A stretch of 64,000 bases of DNA from Blastocystis sp. Blastoise (Eukaryota; Sar; Bigyra; Opalinata; Blastocystidae), in the NCBI GenBank assembly GCA_039096225.1, contig JBBPEB010000015.1, positions 124,001-188,000 of the forward strand, in the 5' to 3' direction. The first letter of the stretch is position 1, and the number at the start of each line of letters is the position of its first letter. This document shows positions 1-21,736 of the stretch, piece by piece. The notes beneath the pieces were generated by a model. That model did no database searches. It was not told where the DNA came from and saw only the letters and a program-made list of their open reading frames with translations. A program made the translations under genes and the position numbers.

Positions 1-8
1 CTGTGACT

Positions 9-3000
9 ATGAATAGTAATTCATCTTCATCTTCATCTAATCCTCTTAAAGAGCATTTGACTTCGGTTATAAATTCTCTTCTTGCTGCATCTCCTTACGA
101 GATATTACGTACTCCATTAGTTCATTATGATTATACTATTACGAAGGATCAATATAATAGTATTGATAAAGCTACTTTACTTAATATGTATTATGCACTA
201 GTTGAAGATCATAAGAAACTTATACAACGTTATACTATGCTTGAAGTCACTTATGATGCTAGTAAACTTATAACTCATGATTGTCATTATGAATCTAATA
301 AGAATTCTCAAGAAATTAATTCACTTGAAAATCAAATTCAATTCGATCGTCAATTAATCTCTGATTTATATATTCATTATAAATCATTAATTTATAATTC
401 AGCAACTTGGAAATATACTCTTTCTTTAGTTATGGAAGAATACAATCATATTGATACTTTTATTAATAATAAAGACTTTTGTTCGGAAATGGTGAATACT
501 ATGGCTTCGAAATCTTTAGGATTCACTTCATCTCTATCATTTATAGAAAAGAATACTCAATTGAAACAACTCTTTAATTCATTCAAAATGAAGATTCTTG
601 ATATGAATAACATAGCAAATAACATATTCACTATATATTCTATACCAGATCTTACTATAGAACAGAAGAATTGTATTCCTCTATCTACTATTAATACTTC
701 TTCTAATACTCATGAACAATCTACTAAAGACACTGGTATTATTTCTAAAGATAATAATATAATTAAGAATAGTAATGCTATTACTCATGAACAATCTACT
801 AAAGATACTGATATTATTTCTAAAGATAATAATACAATTAAGAATAGTAATGCTATTACTCATGAACAATCTACTAAAGATACTGATATTATTTCTAAAG
901 ATAATAATAATACAATTAAGAATAGTAATACTAATGCTAATAAAATTATTCCTTCAAGTGTTTCTATACCTCCTTCAACTGATACATCTATTCCTATTGT
1001 ATCTTCAGTTCCTTCATCTGATCATAAACTTAAATTAGAGTTTGATAAGAATGGCCATGTTATTATTCCTGAAGAATTCAAGCGTATGAGAGATCGTATT
1101 ATGAATGCACCTACCTCTGAAGAATTCCTTAAGAAATCTCCTGAAGAATCAAATCGTTATATTGAAGAATATCAACGATTATTAGATTCATCATCTACTC
1201 ATTCTTCTTCTACTTCTAATATTATTATTATTACAACTACTCATGGAGATTATCCATCTAGTTATCCTCGAATCCCAAAAGGATATGAATTCCGTTATGT
1301 ATTTATTGCTCCAACTAATTATGGTGATCTTTCTGATGAGGAATATCGTATTCAACGTAAGATGAACATTGCTCGTCTTCGTCGTCAATTCCATATTGAT
1401 GAAACATATCATATTATATTTGATGATCCTGAATTAACTCCTTATAGTGAAGACATTGCTTCTGTTGTTCCTATAAGTAGAGATCATCGTATTGATGTTA
1501 TTGATTGTCCAGATATGATTTACTTAGATCAAGAAGACGATATTCAAACAAAACATGATTCTATTCATTCTAATAATATTACTATCTCTCAAAATATATC
1601 ATCGATACCTACTGATTCTAATATTAATACTACTATTAAGGATACTATAGACTATAATAATGATATTAATACTACTATTAAGGATACTATAGACTATAAT
1701 AATGATATTACTACTACTATTAAGGATACTATAGACTATAATAATGATATTACTACTACTACTACATCTGAGTCTTCTGATCCGATAGCATGTGATCCAC
1801 TTAATAATAGTGATATATTATTGAGTCTAAAGAAGTATTTCCCTTGCCTTTATTATGAAGATATGCTGAAAACAATTCCTGGAGACTATATTCAAATGAT
1901 GATACAAAAAATCAATGATCTTATTGAACAAAGTATTAATTCTGAGGCTTATCTTAAGCAAGATATTTCTACTGATTCTATTACTATTCCTGTCTCTGTA
2001 GACTCATCAGATACTTATTCTAGTTCTAATATACAAAATATTTCTCAACAAGAAGTGATGATGGATTTGTCATTCCTTGATAGCCAATCATCTTCGCTTA
2101 ATCCTGCTAATACTTCACAATCTGATTATTTAAATAGTATACCTGATACTTCTTCGATTGCTAATATGAATATGAATATTAATACTACGAAAAATAATAC
2201 TAATGATTCTAGTTTTACTAATATTGATAATAGTATATCTACACCTATTGATAATGATAATAATTCTTCTAATTCTATTGATAGTAATATTGATACTAAT
2301 CATAATTCTTCTAATTCTATTGATAGTAATATTGATACTAATAATAATTCTTCTAATTCTAATTCCATTGATAATAATTCCATTGATAATAATTCTTCTA
2401 ATTCTAATTCCATTGATAATAATTCCATTGATAATAATTCCATGATTTCTAATCCTCTTGATAATGACTTATTCCCTGGATTACATTCTTGCTTTTTCCC
2501 TGATGATATTGTATCTGTTGATTTTACTGAATACACTCCTCTCCTTAAAGATAATAGATATCAATATAGAAAAAAGCCTATATATATAAAACGTAATCCT
2601 AATATTATAGAAAGACTTCGTCAGCATTGTATTCAAGTATATGCTCCCTCCAATGGTATAAAGAAGTCTTCTAATAGAAATAAGCATCAACATTTATGTA
2701 GAGTGGAACACAATAAAGATGATCCTCAATACCTCATATTCCGTATACCAAAAACATATAGTCCTTCTTCTCTTTCTGTATCTATTTCTGATTCAGATAC
2801 TATATCTAATGATTCTAAGGCTGTTCCTAATCTTAATAAGAATACTTATAATCCTATTCATTATTTTAATAAGAAATCTAAAAATTTCTTTAAAGATGCT
2901 CTCGCAAATTGTTTTAAATTAAAAATTAACTCAATAAAACCTTCAAATACTACTATTACCACTGATAATAATAATACTATTAATGCTACTACTACTGTTG

Positions 3001-4398
3001 ATACTAATAATATTGTAAATAGTAATAGACTAAGTCATATTCGACCTCCAAGAGTTATAAAGAAGTCTAAACCAACTGCTTCTATTTCTAATACGGAGTC
3101 ATTGCTTTCTCCTTCATCCGTTAACTTAACATCATTCTCAATTGATCCTTCTATTATACACACTAATACGACTAATAATGATAATACTAATAACAATATA
3201 AATACTATTAATTCTATTAACAATGATACTACTGATACTAATTCTAATAGCAATGATATTAATTCTTCTATTACTCCTACTATTATCGATAATAATATCA
3301 TTACTCCTTCAAATCTAGTTTCTACTAGTGTTATTTCTACTATTGATTCTACTGATATTGTGTCTAATCCTTCTACTAATGATTTGGTTACTAATACTGC
3401 TGATTTGGTTACTAATACGGCTACTAATGATTTGATTACTAATAGTGCTAATGATTTGATTACTAATAGTGCTAATGATTTGGTTATTAATACAACTGCT
3501 AATGATTTGGTTATTAATACAACTACTAATGATTTGGTTACTAATACTACTACTTCTCCTACTACTGATACTAATGATTTGATTACTAATACTTCTCCTA
3601 CGACTACTAATGATTTGGTTATTAATACTACTACTTCTCTTACTAATGATTTGGTTATTAATACTACTAATACTTATCCTAATACTTCTCCTACTCCTAT
3701 TAATGATTTAGTTACTACTATTCCTCCTCCTCCTACTACTACTAACCCTACTACTACTACTAATACTAATACTAATACTAATACTAATGATTTAGTTACT
3801 AATACTACTACTACTCCTATTAATGATTTACTTCCTACTTCTAATAAAAATAATTTAGTTTCTACTCCTTCTACTACTACTAATCCTACTAATGACTCAA
3901 TATCTCCAACTACTACTACTACTATTACTGATTCTATTATTTCTTCCCCTATTCCTACTTCTCCATCTCTTTCTATTCCTACTGATTCTATTACTTCTTT
4001 TATTCCTACTTCTCCTAATTCTAATATTACTTCTTCTATTCCTAATGATTCCACTGATTATAGTGATATTCTTCTTCTTTCTACTTCTACTCCTATTCCT
4101 ACGACTATTGTTACTACTCAACCCACCACCACCACCACCACCACCATTATGGATAGTAATAATACAACTATAAATATGGCTCCTAAGAAACCATTAAGAA
4201 GAAGAGTTGCCTTTTCAAGTATATATGTCCCTCCTGTTCCTGAAGATTATGAAGAACCCGTTCAACCTAAGAATGATCTAGAAGATGTAGAATTAAATGG
4301 CTATTCAAGTGCATTTAATCTATTTGAAATGATGGAACAAGAAGAAAAAAATATGAATCAAAGTTTTAATGATTTATTCCCTACTATAAAGAAGAATG

Positions 4399-4461
<63 letters not shown>

Positions 4462-5399
4462 GTGAATCTAATTTTCATCCTCCTAATTCTATGTCTCAAA
4501 ATGAATTCCTAGAAGCTATTTATAAGTTAGATCCATTATTAAAAAGTGTTATGGAAAAAGAACAATTAAAACAAAAGAATTTAAATAATATCAACACTAA
4601 TGATAATATCAATGATATGATACTTTCTTCCCTAAGGTCTATTTCTTTGAATTCTACTCCTAATAATTCTATTCCTGTTCAATCCATTCCTAATAATTCT
4701 ATTCCTGTTGAATCCATTTATAATTCTATTCCTGTTCAATCTATTTCTAATACTACTAAATCTATTCCAAATGAATCTATTAGTAAACCTATTAATAATT
4801 CTGTAGATGAATCTATTAATGAATCTATAACTAAATCTATTAATAAACCTATAACTAAATCTATAACTAAATCTATTAATAAATCTATAACTAAATCTAT
4901 TAATAAACCTATTCCAGCTAAATCTATAACTAAATCTATGAATAAACCTATTACTAAATCTCTTTCAACTAAAGCTATTACTCAACCTCTAAAAGAAGTA
5001 TCTAATAGTAATTCCATACAGACTAATTCTATTCCGTCTAAGGATATTGAAGTGACGCTTCCTGCTTATGAACATTCTCCTCTTATTAATCAACAACTTC
5101 GATATTTAACTCAAGAAATGAATACACTTCATAGTTCTACACAATCAAATAATTCATCATTTACTCAATCTGTATTATCACCTACGACAAAGATCAATTT
5201 AAAGAAATCTGTTTTCTGTAAACAGACTCCTCAATTTACATTCGATGTTCTTGCGAAATTAAAACAAAGTGCTCAACAGCATATACCTCCCGGACAAAGT
5301 ATTTCTATACCACTTACTGCTGAAAATGTCCTCCCCTTCCGAGAATATGCCTCGAGAAACACCTATATCGAGCCTGAATCAGATTCAGACTCCAATTAA
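9..5399 (+). CDS. giant Ser/Thr/Asn-rich low-complexity repeat protein
   Basis: This is one uninterrupted frame of about 1,796 codons ending in TAA. The first ATG is at 9, but the frame is open to the window edge, so the true start could lie upstream. Residues 1 to about 230 look helical and ordered. The rest is low complexity and carries several in-frame tandem repeats: a 25-residue unit repeated three times (708-935), a 14-residue unit repeated three times (1623-1748), NSSNSID repeats (about 2260-2450), NDLVTNTT-type repeats (about 3370-3870), an Asn run (4395-4461) and TKSINKPI-type repeats (about 4800-4990). More ordered islands lie near 1040-1500, 2470-2700, 4180-4360 and at the C terminus. 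A basic RRRVAF near residue 1398 matches the PP1-docking RVxF consensus. I do not recognise a family and no function is assigned. Absence of introns is unusual for this window. Confidence 0.85.
708..935 (+). repeat. 75-bp in-frame tandem repeat, 3 copies
   Basis: Three near-identical 75-bp units start at 708, 783 and 858 inside the giant repeat protein. Each encodes a 25-residue unit beginning THEQSTKDT and including IISKDNN. The last copy has gained Asn codons. Confidence 0.9.
1623..1748 (+). repeat. 42-bp in-frame tandem repeat, 3 copies
   Basis: Units start at 1623, 1665 and 1707. Each encodes 14 residues containing TIKDTIDYNND. The length is a multiple of three, so copy number can change without breaking the frame. 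Confidence 0.9.
3370..3870 (+). repeat. degenerate NDLVTNTT-type coding repeat
   Basis: A 15-bp core (ACTAATGATTTGGTT and variants) recurs many times with variable Thr/Asn/Pro spacers, encoding NDLV/NDLI units. It is the longest low-complexity block of the giant repeat protein. Confidence 0.8.
4395..4461 (+). repeat. (AAT)n microsatellite coding for poly-Asn
   Basis: About 22 consecutive AAT codons lie inside the giant repeat protein, giving a pure Asn tract. Confidence 0.95.
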
Positions 5400-6731
5400 G
5401 ATTTATTTCTTCTTAAAAAATAATCTTATTATCCTCTTCATATATATACATTTTCTTTTATCCATATATATATATATTTTCATTTTATATTGTATTTTTT
5501 TTTTTAATTTTTAATTTATATTTGAACTAATTTTCTACTTTTAAATTTTCCTTTTCCTTTGATTTTTTTACATTTTATATTGTATTTTTTTTTAATCTTT
5601 AATTTATATTAACTGATTTTCCACTTTTAAATTTTCCTTTTCCTTTGATTTTTTTTTTACATTTTATATTATATTTTTTAATATTTAATTTATATTTTAA
5701 CTTCTTTTCCACTTTTCAATTTTCCTTTTCCTTTGATTTTTTTTATTATTTATTTATCGTATATTTACTGAATTCCATAATTTACGACTTTTTATTATGG
5801 TTTTTAAATAGCAATATTATAGTTCTATCAGATCTGTGTTGCTACTTGTTTATATACACTTTAAATAATATATTTATTTTTTCTTAAATTTTTCATTTTT
5901 TCGTTTTACTTATTTATAACCTTTTTTTTTAATAGAAATGTTTTTACTGGTTATTAAATAATATTTTAAATACATTTGTTTTGCTTACTGATAACACATG
6001 ATGCTACTTATTCACTAGTATTACTTGACTGAAATATGCATTATATTTGATACTCACTAGGTGCCTTCAATACGATTGAAATACACTATATATCTATTAC
6101 AATGAGTATATACTAATGTATACCATTAAAACACTGAAATCCAATAATATAGTCACAAAAATATTTACTTAAATTTGTTGTAACATAATTATACTTATTA
6201 GAAAAAAAAACAAAACAAAACAATAATATTAATTAATAAAAAATGTTTTAGAAGATTCTATTAAAGAATTTCATGCTACTCGAAAACATATATATATATA
6301 AGAAAGAGAGATAAATAAATTATAAAATACAATAAAAGTAAAGAAATCAGTATATAAATATATTACAATAACATAAATGAAGTTAACATAGAAAACAAAC
6401 AAAAATAAAAATAAAAATAGCAAATATATAATAAATTAATATATATATATAATCAGAATTACCGAATCGTAAGAAATCAAAAAAGAAAAAAAATGAAAAA
6501 TTGAAAAAGATAAAAAGATATATATATATATTCTATAAAAACAACTATCGGTAAAAATAAAACAAATTTAAAAAAAAAAACACAAATTGAATCAACAAGC
6601 GAATAATTAAAATACAATAACATATATATATAATGTAAACAGAAGTATGCTAAGAATATATACAGGTAAATGATTTGAATAATAAATATATAAATATTAA
6701 TAAGAATCGATAGTTACCTATATAAACATAT
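5400..6731. other. intergenic region, no gene seen (convergent 3' flanks)
   Basis: About 1.3 kb of AT-rich DNA separates the 3' ends of two convergent genes. It holds the 90-bp tandem repeat listed separately and otherwise only A/T runs. I see no gene, RNA gene or clear regulatory site. Confidence 0.7.
5481..5743. repeat. ~90-bp tandem repeat, 3 copies, 3' of the giant gene
   Basis: Copies start at 5481, 5571 and 5660 with CATTTTATATT. Each runs through a T-run, AATTTATATT, a TTTTC-ACTTTTAAATTTTCC-like block and TTTCCTTTGATTTTTT. The copies differ by small indels and substitutions. The array lies just past the TAA of the giant gene, so it may be in the 3' UTR. Confidence 0.85.
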
Positions 6732-15075
<8,344 letters not shown>

Positions 15076-17339
15076 AGTTTGATTTATATTTTTTGAATTC
15101 TTTATTCAAAGCAATGATTATAAATAATAACCAAAAAACTATAACGAATAAACAATAAAAGGAAAGAGATTTCGGATAATTACGCTTTTTAAATTTGTTA
15201 AGAAAAATGGCTTGAGGGGAAAAGACGCTTCTATCTCCTCAGGATAATCTTGACTTTTATCGAGGAAACACAACAAAAATCAGATTTAATCATGAATCTA
15301 TTTGAATCATCTGTTTATTGATATATAACACTCCATTAGTAAGTCCTTGTCGTGTACACACCAATAGTAATTTTTCGTATCGATAAGCATAAATATAAGA
15401 TCTCTAGTTATAATTCATATATTTTAGGGAATCTTCTAAGATGTTGATGTCAATATATTGAGTGATTTATCATTATTATTCATTTATAAGTGAACGTCAA
15501 TTCTTTTATATCCCAGTAGTATCAGAACAAACGGCAATTTTATCTGATGGTGTGCTTCCTTTTTGGTAATGAATTTGAAACCATATATTTAAAATAGATA
15601 GTCAGATTAGTGATGTTTATAGAAAACAGGCAGTAATCTGAATATATTAGAAAAAGGTTTTCAAATACTTAAAAACACATTATTGGTCATTATATAGAGA
15701 GTTAGAGTTGAATCATTCACTATAATAATTATTATGCTATGCATCACTCTACATGATTTAAATATCATATCTATACATTAAACCACTTATTTTAATCGTC
15801 ATTATTGTCTAAAAAGGTATCAAATTAAAGCTTAAATTTGCATAGTTAAGCTATATGGTATTTATTATATATTAATAATATATTTCTCAAAAAAAATAGC
15901 GTCTAGAATACTTTTTATTTTGAAATTTTTAATGATCAGTTTTTTAATATATTTTACTAACATTTAAAAATAGAACATCTACAAGTATTGTCTAACATTG
16001 TTAAAGTGTTTTTAAAACGAAATAATTACACAAACGTTTGAATAGTGTATCACAACTATTCGAGAAGAGACTATTGATTTCATTTTTGATATCTTGAATA
16101 GAGGAATAACTTTGTCAGAATAATCTTATCACAATATACATCAACAAAAAATTCACAAAAGTATCAATTAACATAAATAACGCTCTTCTACACTTTAAAT
16201 AATATTAATAATATTACATGTATATATACATATGTATATATTATATAACAAAATATTTTAATCTATTTTGTAATAAGTAGTACTGAGGTATATAATGTAT
16301 TTTAAAAATTATGTCTTGAATGCGCAAATTGTTTTTTATTTTCTTTTTTTTTATTATGACTAAAAATCACATTTGTTTTATCTTTTTTCTATCTCTTACT
16401 GTCATTTACACAATGATTATGATACTAGATAGATATAAAATGTTCATTGTTTAGATATCATATTTTTTTATCAGTTAACAATTGCAAAAAATACGGATGA
16501 TAACGCTTACAATACTCTAATAAGTACTTCAAAGGACATGATGAGATCTGAATCGTATATTGACAATAATATTCAAATCTTTTTTTTGTTTATTTTGCGT
16601 AAATTATTTAAAAATGAGAAGACCATTATAGTTACGATCGATTAAAAGTCGCTGTTTCTTAATATATTTGCTTTTCAAAAAAAGAGTATTTAAATAACTA
16701 TTCACTTATATTTATTTTTATATATTTATAAAACACATTTGTGCTACCATTATAGAAAACGAGGATATAATTGAAAAAGAATAAGATTATATCATAATTA
16801 CAATGTTTTTACACTCATACTATGTTTAAACACGTTTATTTTCGCAAATCAATATATCACTATGACATTACATATAGATCTCAGCATAATTAAACGATAA
16901 GCGAGAGAGATTATTGAAGTAAATATGAATTGTGAGATTTCGTAATATATTAAATATTCATTATCAACATAAATCTTATCAATTTCATGTAATAGCAATA
17001 AAATACATAAATACTCATATTCTTCATCAATGAATAGTCAAATAAAGTGTAAAATTTATTTTAACTACTATGAATAGCATTCCTTTGCCTGAATTCTGAT
17101 ATAAATAAGCGATACGAACGTTTTAATAGACTAAAAATTGAAAAAGTTCTTTTACGAAATCAGGAAAAAGAACTATCTTTTCTTTCCCGTGAATAAATCA
17201 GAAAAATACCTGCATGTGAATGATTTTCCTGAAATAGAGGAAAACGAGTTAAATGAGTGGTTGTAAAACGGCTCTATGCAATTTCAAAAAGGAGACTTCT
17301 TCATATTATTTTGTTTATTAGATATCCAAATCCATCAAA
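15076..17339. other. 2.3-kb intergenic region between divergent genes
   Basis: This is the longest gene-free stretch in the window, lying between the 5' ends of RICTOR (-) and the coiled-coil gene (+). I see no ORF with coding character, no tRNA-like element and no clear repeat. It is less microsatellite-rich than the introns. It presumably holds both promoters and could hide a non-coding RNA. Confidence 0.6.
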
Positions 17340-20315
17340 ATGGGTAATCAACAAGCTGTGTCTCGTGATGCTTTTGATGAGTTACAAACAAAGTATTATG
17401 CTTTGGATATGGACTACAAGGATTGCTTGGCTGATCTTGATATGAAGAAGATCGAGACAAGTAAAGCCAATGAAGCCAAGGAACTCAAGGAAAGAAAGCT
17501 TAACGAGCTTAAATTAATATTAATTCCTCCGGAAGAACTTAATGATAAGACTGCCGATGATACTCCTGAAGAAATTATGAAGAATCGTAAGGAGAGATAC
17601 AATCAATTAACGAAGGCTAGTGAATATATTGAAGAATATAAGAAATATAAAGAAAGTGCTCAAGCTTGGAAAGAAAGAGCTGAACATTTCGATCAAATGG
17701 CTGAAACTGAATATAATAATTCTCTTCAATATAGAAAGGAATATGAAGAAGAAGTCGTTGATATTCAATCAAAAATTGAATCTGGTTTACCTGAAGAGGA
17801 CCAACTTCTTAAGCAACAATTAGTTGCTGAAAGAGCTGGACATCTTGCTCGTGCTAATTGGGACTACAAAGTTAAGGGTGAATATGAAAGAAAGATTACT
17901 GAAGTTCGTAAAAATGCAATTGCTCTTCGTAAAGATCTTGTTAGTGAAGAAGATTTACCTTCTTATAATAAGGCTTTAGATGAAATTGATGAAACAAATC
18001 GTAAATATGCTGCTCTTGAATCAGATCATGTAGCTTTAGAAGCTTCTTTTAAAGCTCTTGATACTTGGTTAAATACTGAAAAAGAAAAGATTATTGCTCA
18101 ACGTGATGCTGATATTTTAGTGTATACAAATCAAATAAAAGAGAAAGATAATGATATTTCTAATAAGGAACAAGAAATTAAGAGATTAAATGAGAGTCTT
18201 GAACAATCTGATGCTGCTAATGAATCCTTACAAAATGAGATTGATGGTCTTCATTCTGATTATGCTTCTTTAGAAGCTGTATTAAAGGAATCTCAAGAGA
18301 CTGTTGCTCAGAGAGATGAAGAAATTAAGAACTTAAAACAAAGTTTAGTTGATTTTGAGAATAAATATAATCTTGATATGGCTAAATGGGAAGAAAAGTA
18401 TAATACTAATATGGCTTTAATGGATTCTCGTATTGAAGAAATGAATAGAGAAAAAGAAGAAGCTTCTCGTAATTCTAAGAATATCATTAATTCCATTCGT
18501 GTTGCTGCTAAGAGTGCTATTAATAAGTATACTGATGCTGAAAATGAATTAAAGAATCAATTAAATGATAAACAAGAACAAATTCAAGTATTATCTACTG
18601 AAATGTCTGATTTACAAGCTAAATCTGATGATAATGAACGTAAATTAAATGCTAAGATTCAACAATTAGATGCTTCTAATAAGGATTATATTCAACAAAT
18701 GGGTGATTTACAAGATGAAATAGAAGAAAAGGAGAATATGATCAATCAATTAAGTGAAGATAAAGAGAATGCTATTAAGAGAGGTGATGGCTTAGAACTT
18801 GATTTAGTTACTCTTCGTAATACTATTCGTGCTCTTAAGACTGAAGTTAATCAAACTCTTCAAACTGTTGGTGTAGAAACTGTCTTCCAAGATGATGAAA
18901 CTACTGATGATATTAAGAATGCTGTTAATAGTACTATTATATCTTATAATGGTAGAATTAATGATTTGAATGAAGAAGCTGATAAATTACAACAAACAAT
19001 TTCTGATTATGAAAAGAGAGATGATGAACAAAGAGAAACTATTAAGAGTCTTAATACTACTAAGAATGAAAATGCTGTTAAGATTTCTGAATTAGAAGAT
19101 GAAATTGAAGATTTAGAATCTGAAATTGCTGATCTTAAGAAAGAATATGATGAACTTAAGGCTTCTACTGATGCTGAAATTGCTAGATTATTAGCTTCTA
19201 TTGCTGCTAAGGAAGATGAATTAGAAAGAACTAAGAAGGAAGATGCTGATACTCTTAATAATACTGTTGCTACATTAAATGATAAATTTAAGAAGAAGGA
19301 AGCTAGTTATAAAGAAGATATGCTTGCTTTAAGAGAACAAATGGAAGAAATGGCTAATGATACTCAAAAGATTGATGAAGCTGTTAATGCTGCTGTTGCT
19401 CCTATTCTTGCTAAATCCAATGCTACTCAAACTAGAATGCAAAGTGAAATTGATCGTTTACGTGAACAATTAGATCTTAAGAATAATCAAGATAGTGCTT
19501 TACCTGCTATTGCTAGTTTTAATCCTATTACTATTGATGATTATAAGATTGAAGCTGATAATTTACGTAGTCAATTACAAATGTTTAAGGATCGTGATGA
19601 ACAACAAAGATCTCGTCTTAATGAAGCTATTCGTGATGTCAATGATAAGAATCTTTCTATTGGTCAATTAAAGGAAGAAATTGAAGAACTTAATGAAGAA
19701 TTAAGTCGTTTAACTGCTAAGAATAAGGAATTAGAACGTACTAAGACTCAATATGAAGAACTTCAAAAGACTTCTGCTGATCAAGCTAAACAATTAAGAG
19801 ATTTGAAGAATGAGAAAGATACTCTTGATGCTAAATTAGCTGAAAATGCTAATGAAATCACTAAGAAGGATGCTAAGATTAGTGATTTGTTAACTCAATT
19901 GGATGAATCTGTTAAATGGAAGAATGATGATGACTCTAAATCTTCAGAATTACAAACTTTATATCAACAACGTATTGATGATTTCGAAAGCTTAATTAAG
20001 ACTTCTAATGATGAAGAAAAGATGACTCGTTTACTTAATGTTATTAAGAAGGAAGAAGGTAATGTAAAGTCATTAAGACAACAAGTCAAGGATCTTAATT
20101 TCCAAATGACTGAAAAGACATGGCGTGCTCAAAATGCTCAAAAGGAATTAGAAGATATGAAGGAAGAAATGAGAAATAAGATTGAACAAATTTCTTCTAC
20201 TATTAAGATGAACCAAGAAACTTATGAAAAGGAACGTCAACAATTAGAAGAAACTATTGCTAATAAGGATAAGGAAATTAATGAATTAAGAGAACAAATC
20301 ACTGAGCTTGAATAA
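17340..20315 (+). CDS. 991-residue coiled-coil protein with possible N-myristoylation site
   Basis: This intronless frame runs from ATG at 17340 to TAA. The N terminus, MGNQQAVSR, fits the N-myristoylation consensus (Gly2, small residue at position 6). Nearly the whole protein is charged heptad-repeat sequence rich in Glu, Lys, Gln, Leu and Ala, predicted to form long coiled coils. A short break near residues 720-735 contains ALPAIASFNPI. No enzymatic motif, transmembrane segment or known head domain is visible. Codon choice is repetitive (GCT, GAT, AAG, GAA), and this plus the missing introns suggests strong expression. It could be a membrane-linked cytoskeletal or Golgin-like tether. I do not recognise a named family, and coiled-coil similarity alone cannot assign one. 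Confidence 0.9.
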   Translation: MGNQQAVSRDAFDELQTKYYALDMDYKDCLADLDMKKIETSKANEAKELKERKLNELKLILIPPEELNDKTADDTPEEIMKNRKERYNQLTKASEYIEEYKKYKESAQAWKERAEHFDQMAETEYNNSLQYRKEYEEEVVDIQSKIESGLPEEDQLLKQQLVAERAGHLARANWDYKVKGEYERKITEVRKNAIALRKDLVSEEDLPSYNKALDEIDETNRKYAALESDHVALEASFKALDTWLNTEKEKIIAQRDADILVYTNQIKEKDNDISNKEQEIKRLNESLEQSDAANESLQNEIDGLHSDYASLEAVLKESQETVAQRDEEIKNLKQSLVDFENKYNLDMAKWEEKYNTNMALMDSRIEEMNREKEEASRNSKNIINSIRVAAKSAINKYTDAENELKNQLNDKQEQIQVLSTEMSDLQAKSDDNERKLNAKIQQLDASNKDYIQQMGDLQDEIEEKENMINQLSEDKENAIKRGDGLELDLVTLRNTIRALKTEVNQTLQTVGVETVFQDDETTDDIKNAVNSTIISYNGRINDLNEEADKLQQTISDYEKRDDEQRETIKSLNTTKNENAVKISELEDEIEDLESEIADLKKEYDELKASTDAEIARLLASIAAKEDELERTKKEDADTLNNTVATLNDKFKKKEASYKEDMLALREQMEEMANDTQKIDEAVNAAVAPILAKSNATQTRMQSEIDRLREQLDLKNNQDSALPAIASFNPITIDDYKIEADNLRSQLQMFKDRDEQQRSRLNEAIRDVNDKNLSIGQLKEEIEELNEELSRLTAKNKELERTKTQYEELQKTSADQAKQLRDLKNEKDTLDAKLAENANEITKKDAKISDLLTQLDESVKWKNDDDSKSSELQTLYQQRIDDFESLIKTSNDEEKMTRLLNVIKKEEGNVKSLRQQVKDLNFQMTEKTWRAQNAQKELEDMKEEMRNKIEQISSTIKMNQETYEKERQQLEETIANKDKEINELREQITELE

Positions 20316-20575
20316 AGTTTTTAAAATTGCTTTTCTTTTTAATCTTGGTTTTAAAGAATTATTTATTACATTTTAATTATTCTTTCTATTTTTTTTTTCT
20401 TTTTTTTTCTTTTTTTTTAATGTGATATGTGTATATTAAAGTGGATGTATTATTATTTAAATGAATTGTTTTGTTATTTGTTGTTTTATTAATATTAATA
20501 AAACGTTTTTTAAATACAACATTATTCGAAAATAGAATGATAAATATCACATTTTTTTTATTCATATATATATAT

Positions 20576-21365
20576 TTATCGTAGAGTCACTTTCATTATA
20601 GAGGATACTTCTTTACGTACTTGATCTTGTAGGACATTGATTTCCTATAGATATATAATAAATAGAATATGTAAATAATTGAATAATATAAGAAGAAGAA
20701 TAGAGAGATTATACTTCATTTGTGAGGTTTCTATCAAGAGATCTATAAGTGATTCGATAGCATAAAGAAGTCTTATCTTTCTTAGGATTATGGAAACTGT
20801 CAATTAACTCAATCTTCTCAACCATATCATTCGTATGTTCTCTTATTATCTCACAGAAAGTATTCTCAGAAAAACTATCTTCTATAGGTATAGGAATTGA
20901 ATGAAATATATAGTTTAAATTGAGTTTCAAGATATATTTTGTTTATTATATTTATATTATTTATTATATTTATATTATTTATTATATATTTATTTAATAA
21001 TTATTCATATATATACGTTTCATTCCTTGAGGTAAAAAGAATGACATATCTTTATAGCATGATGGATATTTAGAGAAAGGAATAAAATGAGGTATATGTT
21101 TATTAATAACATTTACATTAATACCTTCATCGTATCCTATATATATATGACTTATTAGTATTATACACTATATATTAAAGTAATAATTATATATATATAT
21201 ATATAAACCTTTAAATTGAGAGAGGAATCTAGGATCTTGACTCCATAATAATCGAATATCCGGAATAGAAAACAGAATCATTGCTAAACGATCTAAACCA
21301 AAACCTAAAGCCCATCCTTTCTTATCCTTTATATATTATTATTATTATATTCATATATTAAAATA

Positions 21366-21415
<50 letters not shown>

Positions 21416-21702
21416 TGACATGACCATTCTTAAGTACTTGATCTTGAATTTGACCACAACCTAATACCTATAGTAATAATAACATATATATATATATAAA
21501 CATATAGTTATTCTTAAGAGAATAATAATTATATATTGAAAACTGTTTACTAATAACATGATAAAAACTATATATATATATATATACCTCAACCCAATTA
21601 TGATCAAAGTTAATTTCTAATTCTAATGAATTACAAGTAAATGGAAAATATCCTTCAACCCATCTCATCTATATATAATAATAATAATAATAAACATAAT
21701 AA

Positions 21703-21736
<34 letters not shown>

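Noticed and set aside
3-8. GTG at 3 as start codon of the giant protein
   Set aside because: Eukaryotic genes start at ATG; the first in-frame ATG is at 9, though the frame is open to the window edge.
3674-4054. Long minus-strand Val/Glu-rich frame opposite the giant gene
   Set aside because: It is the shadow of a Thr/Asn/Pro-rich repeat on the plus strand and has no independent coding features.
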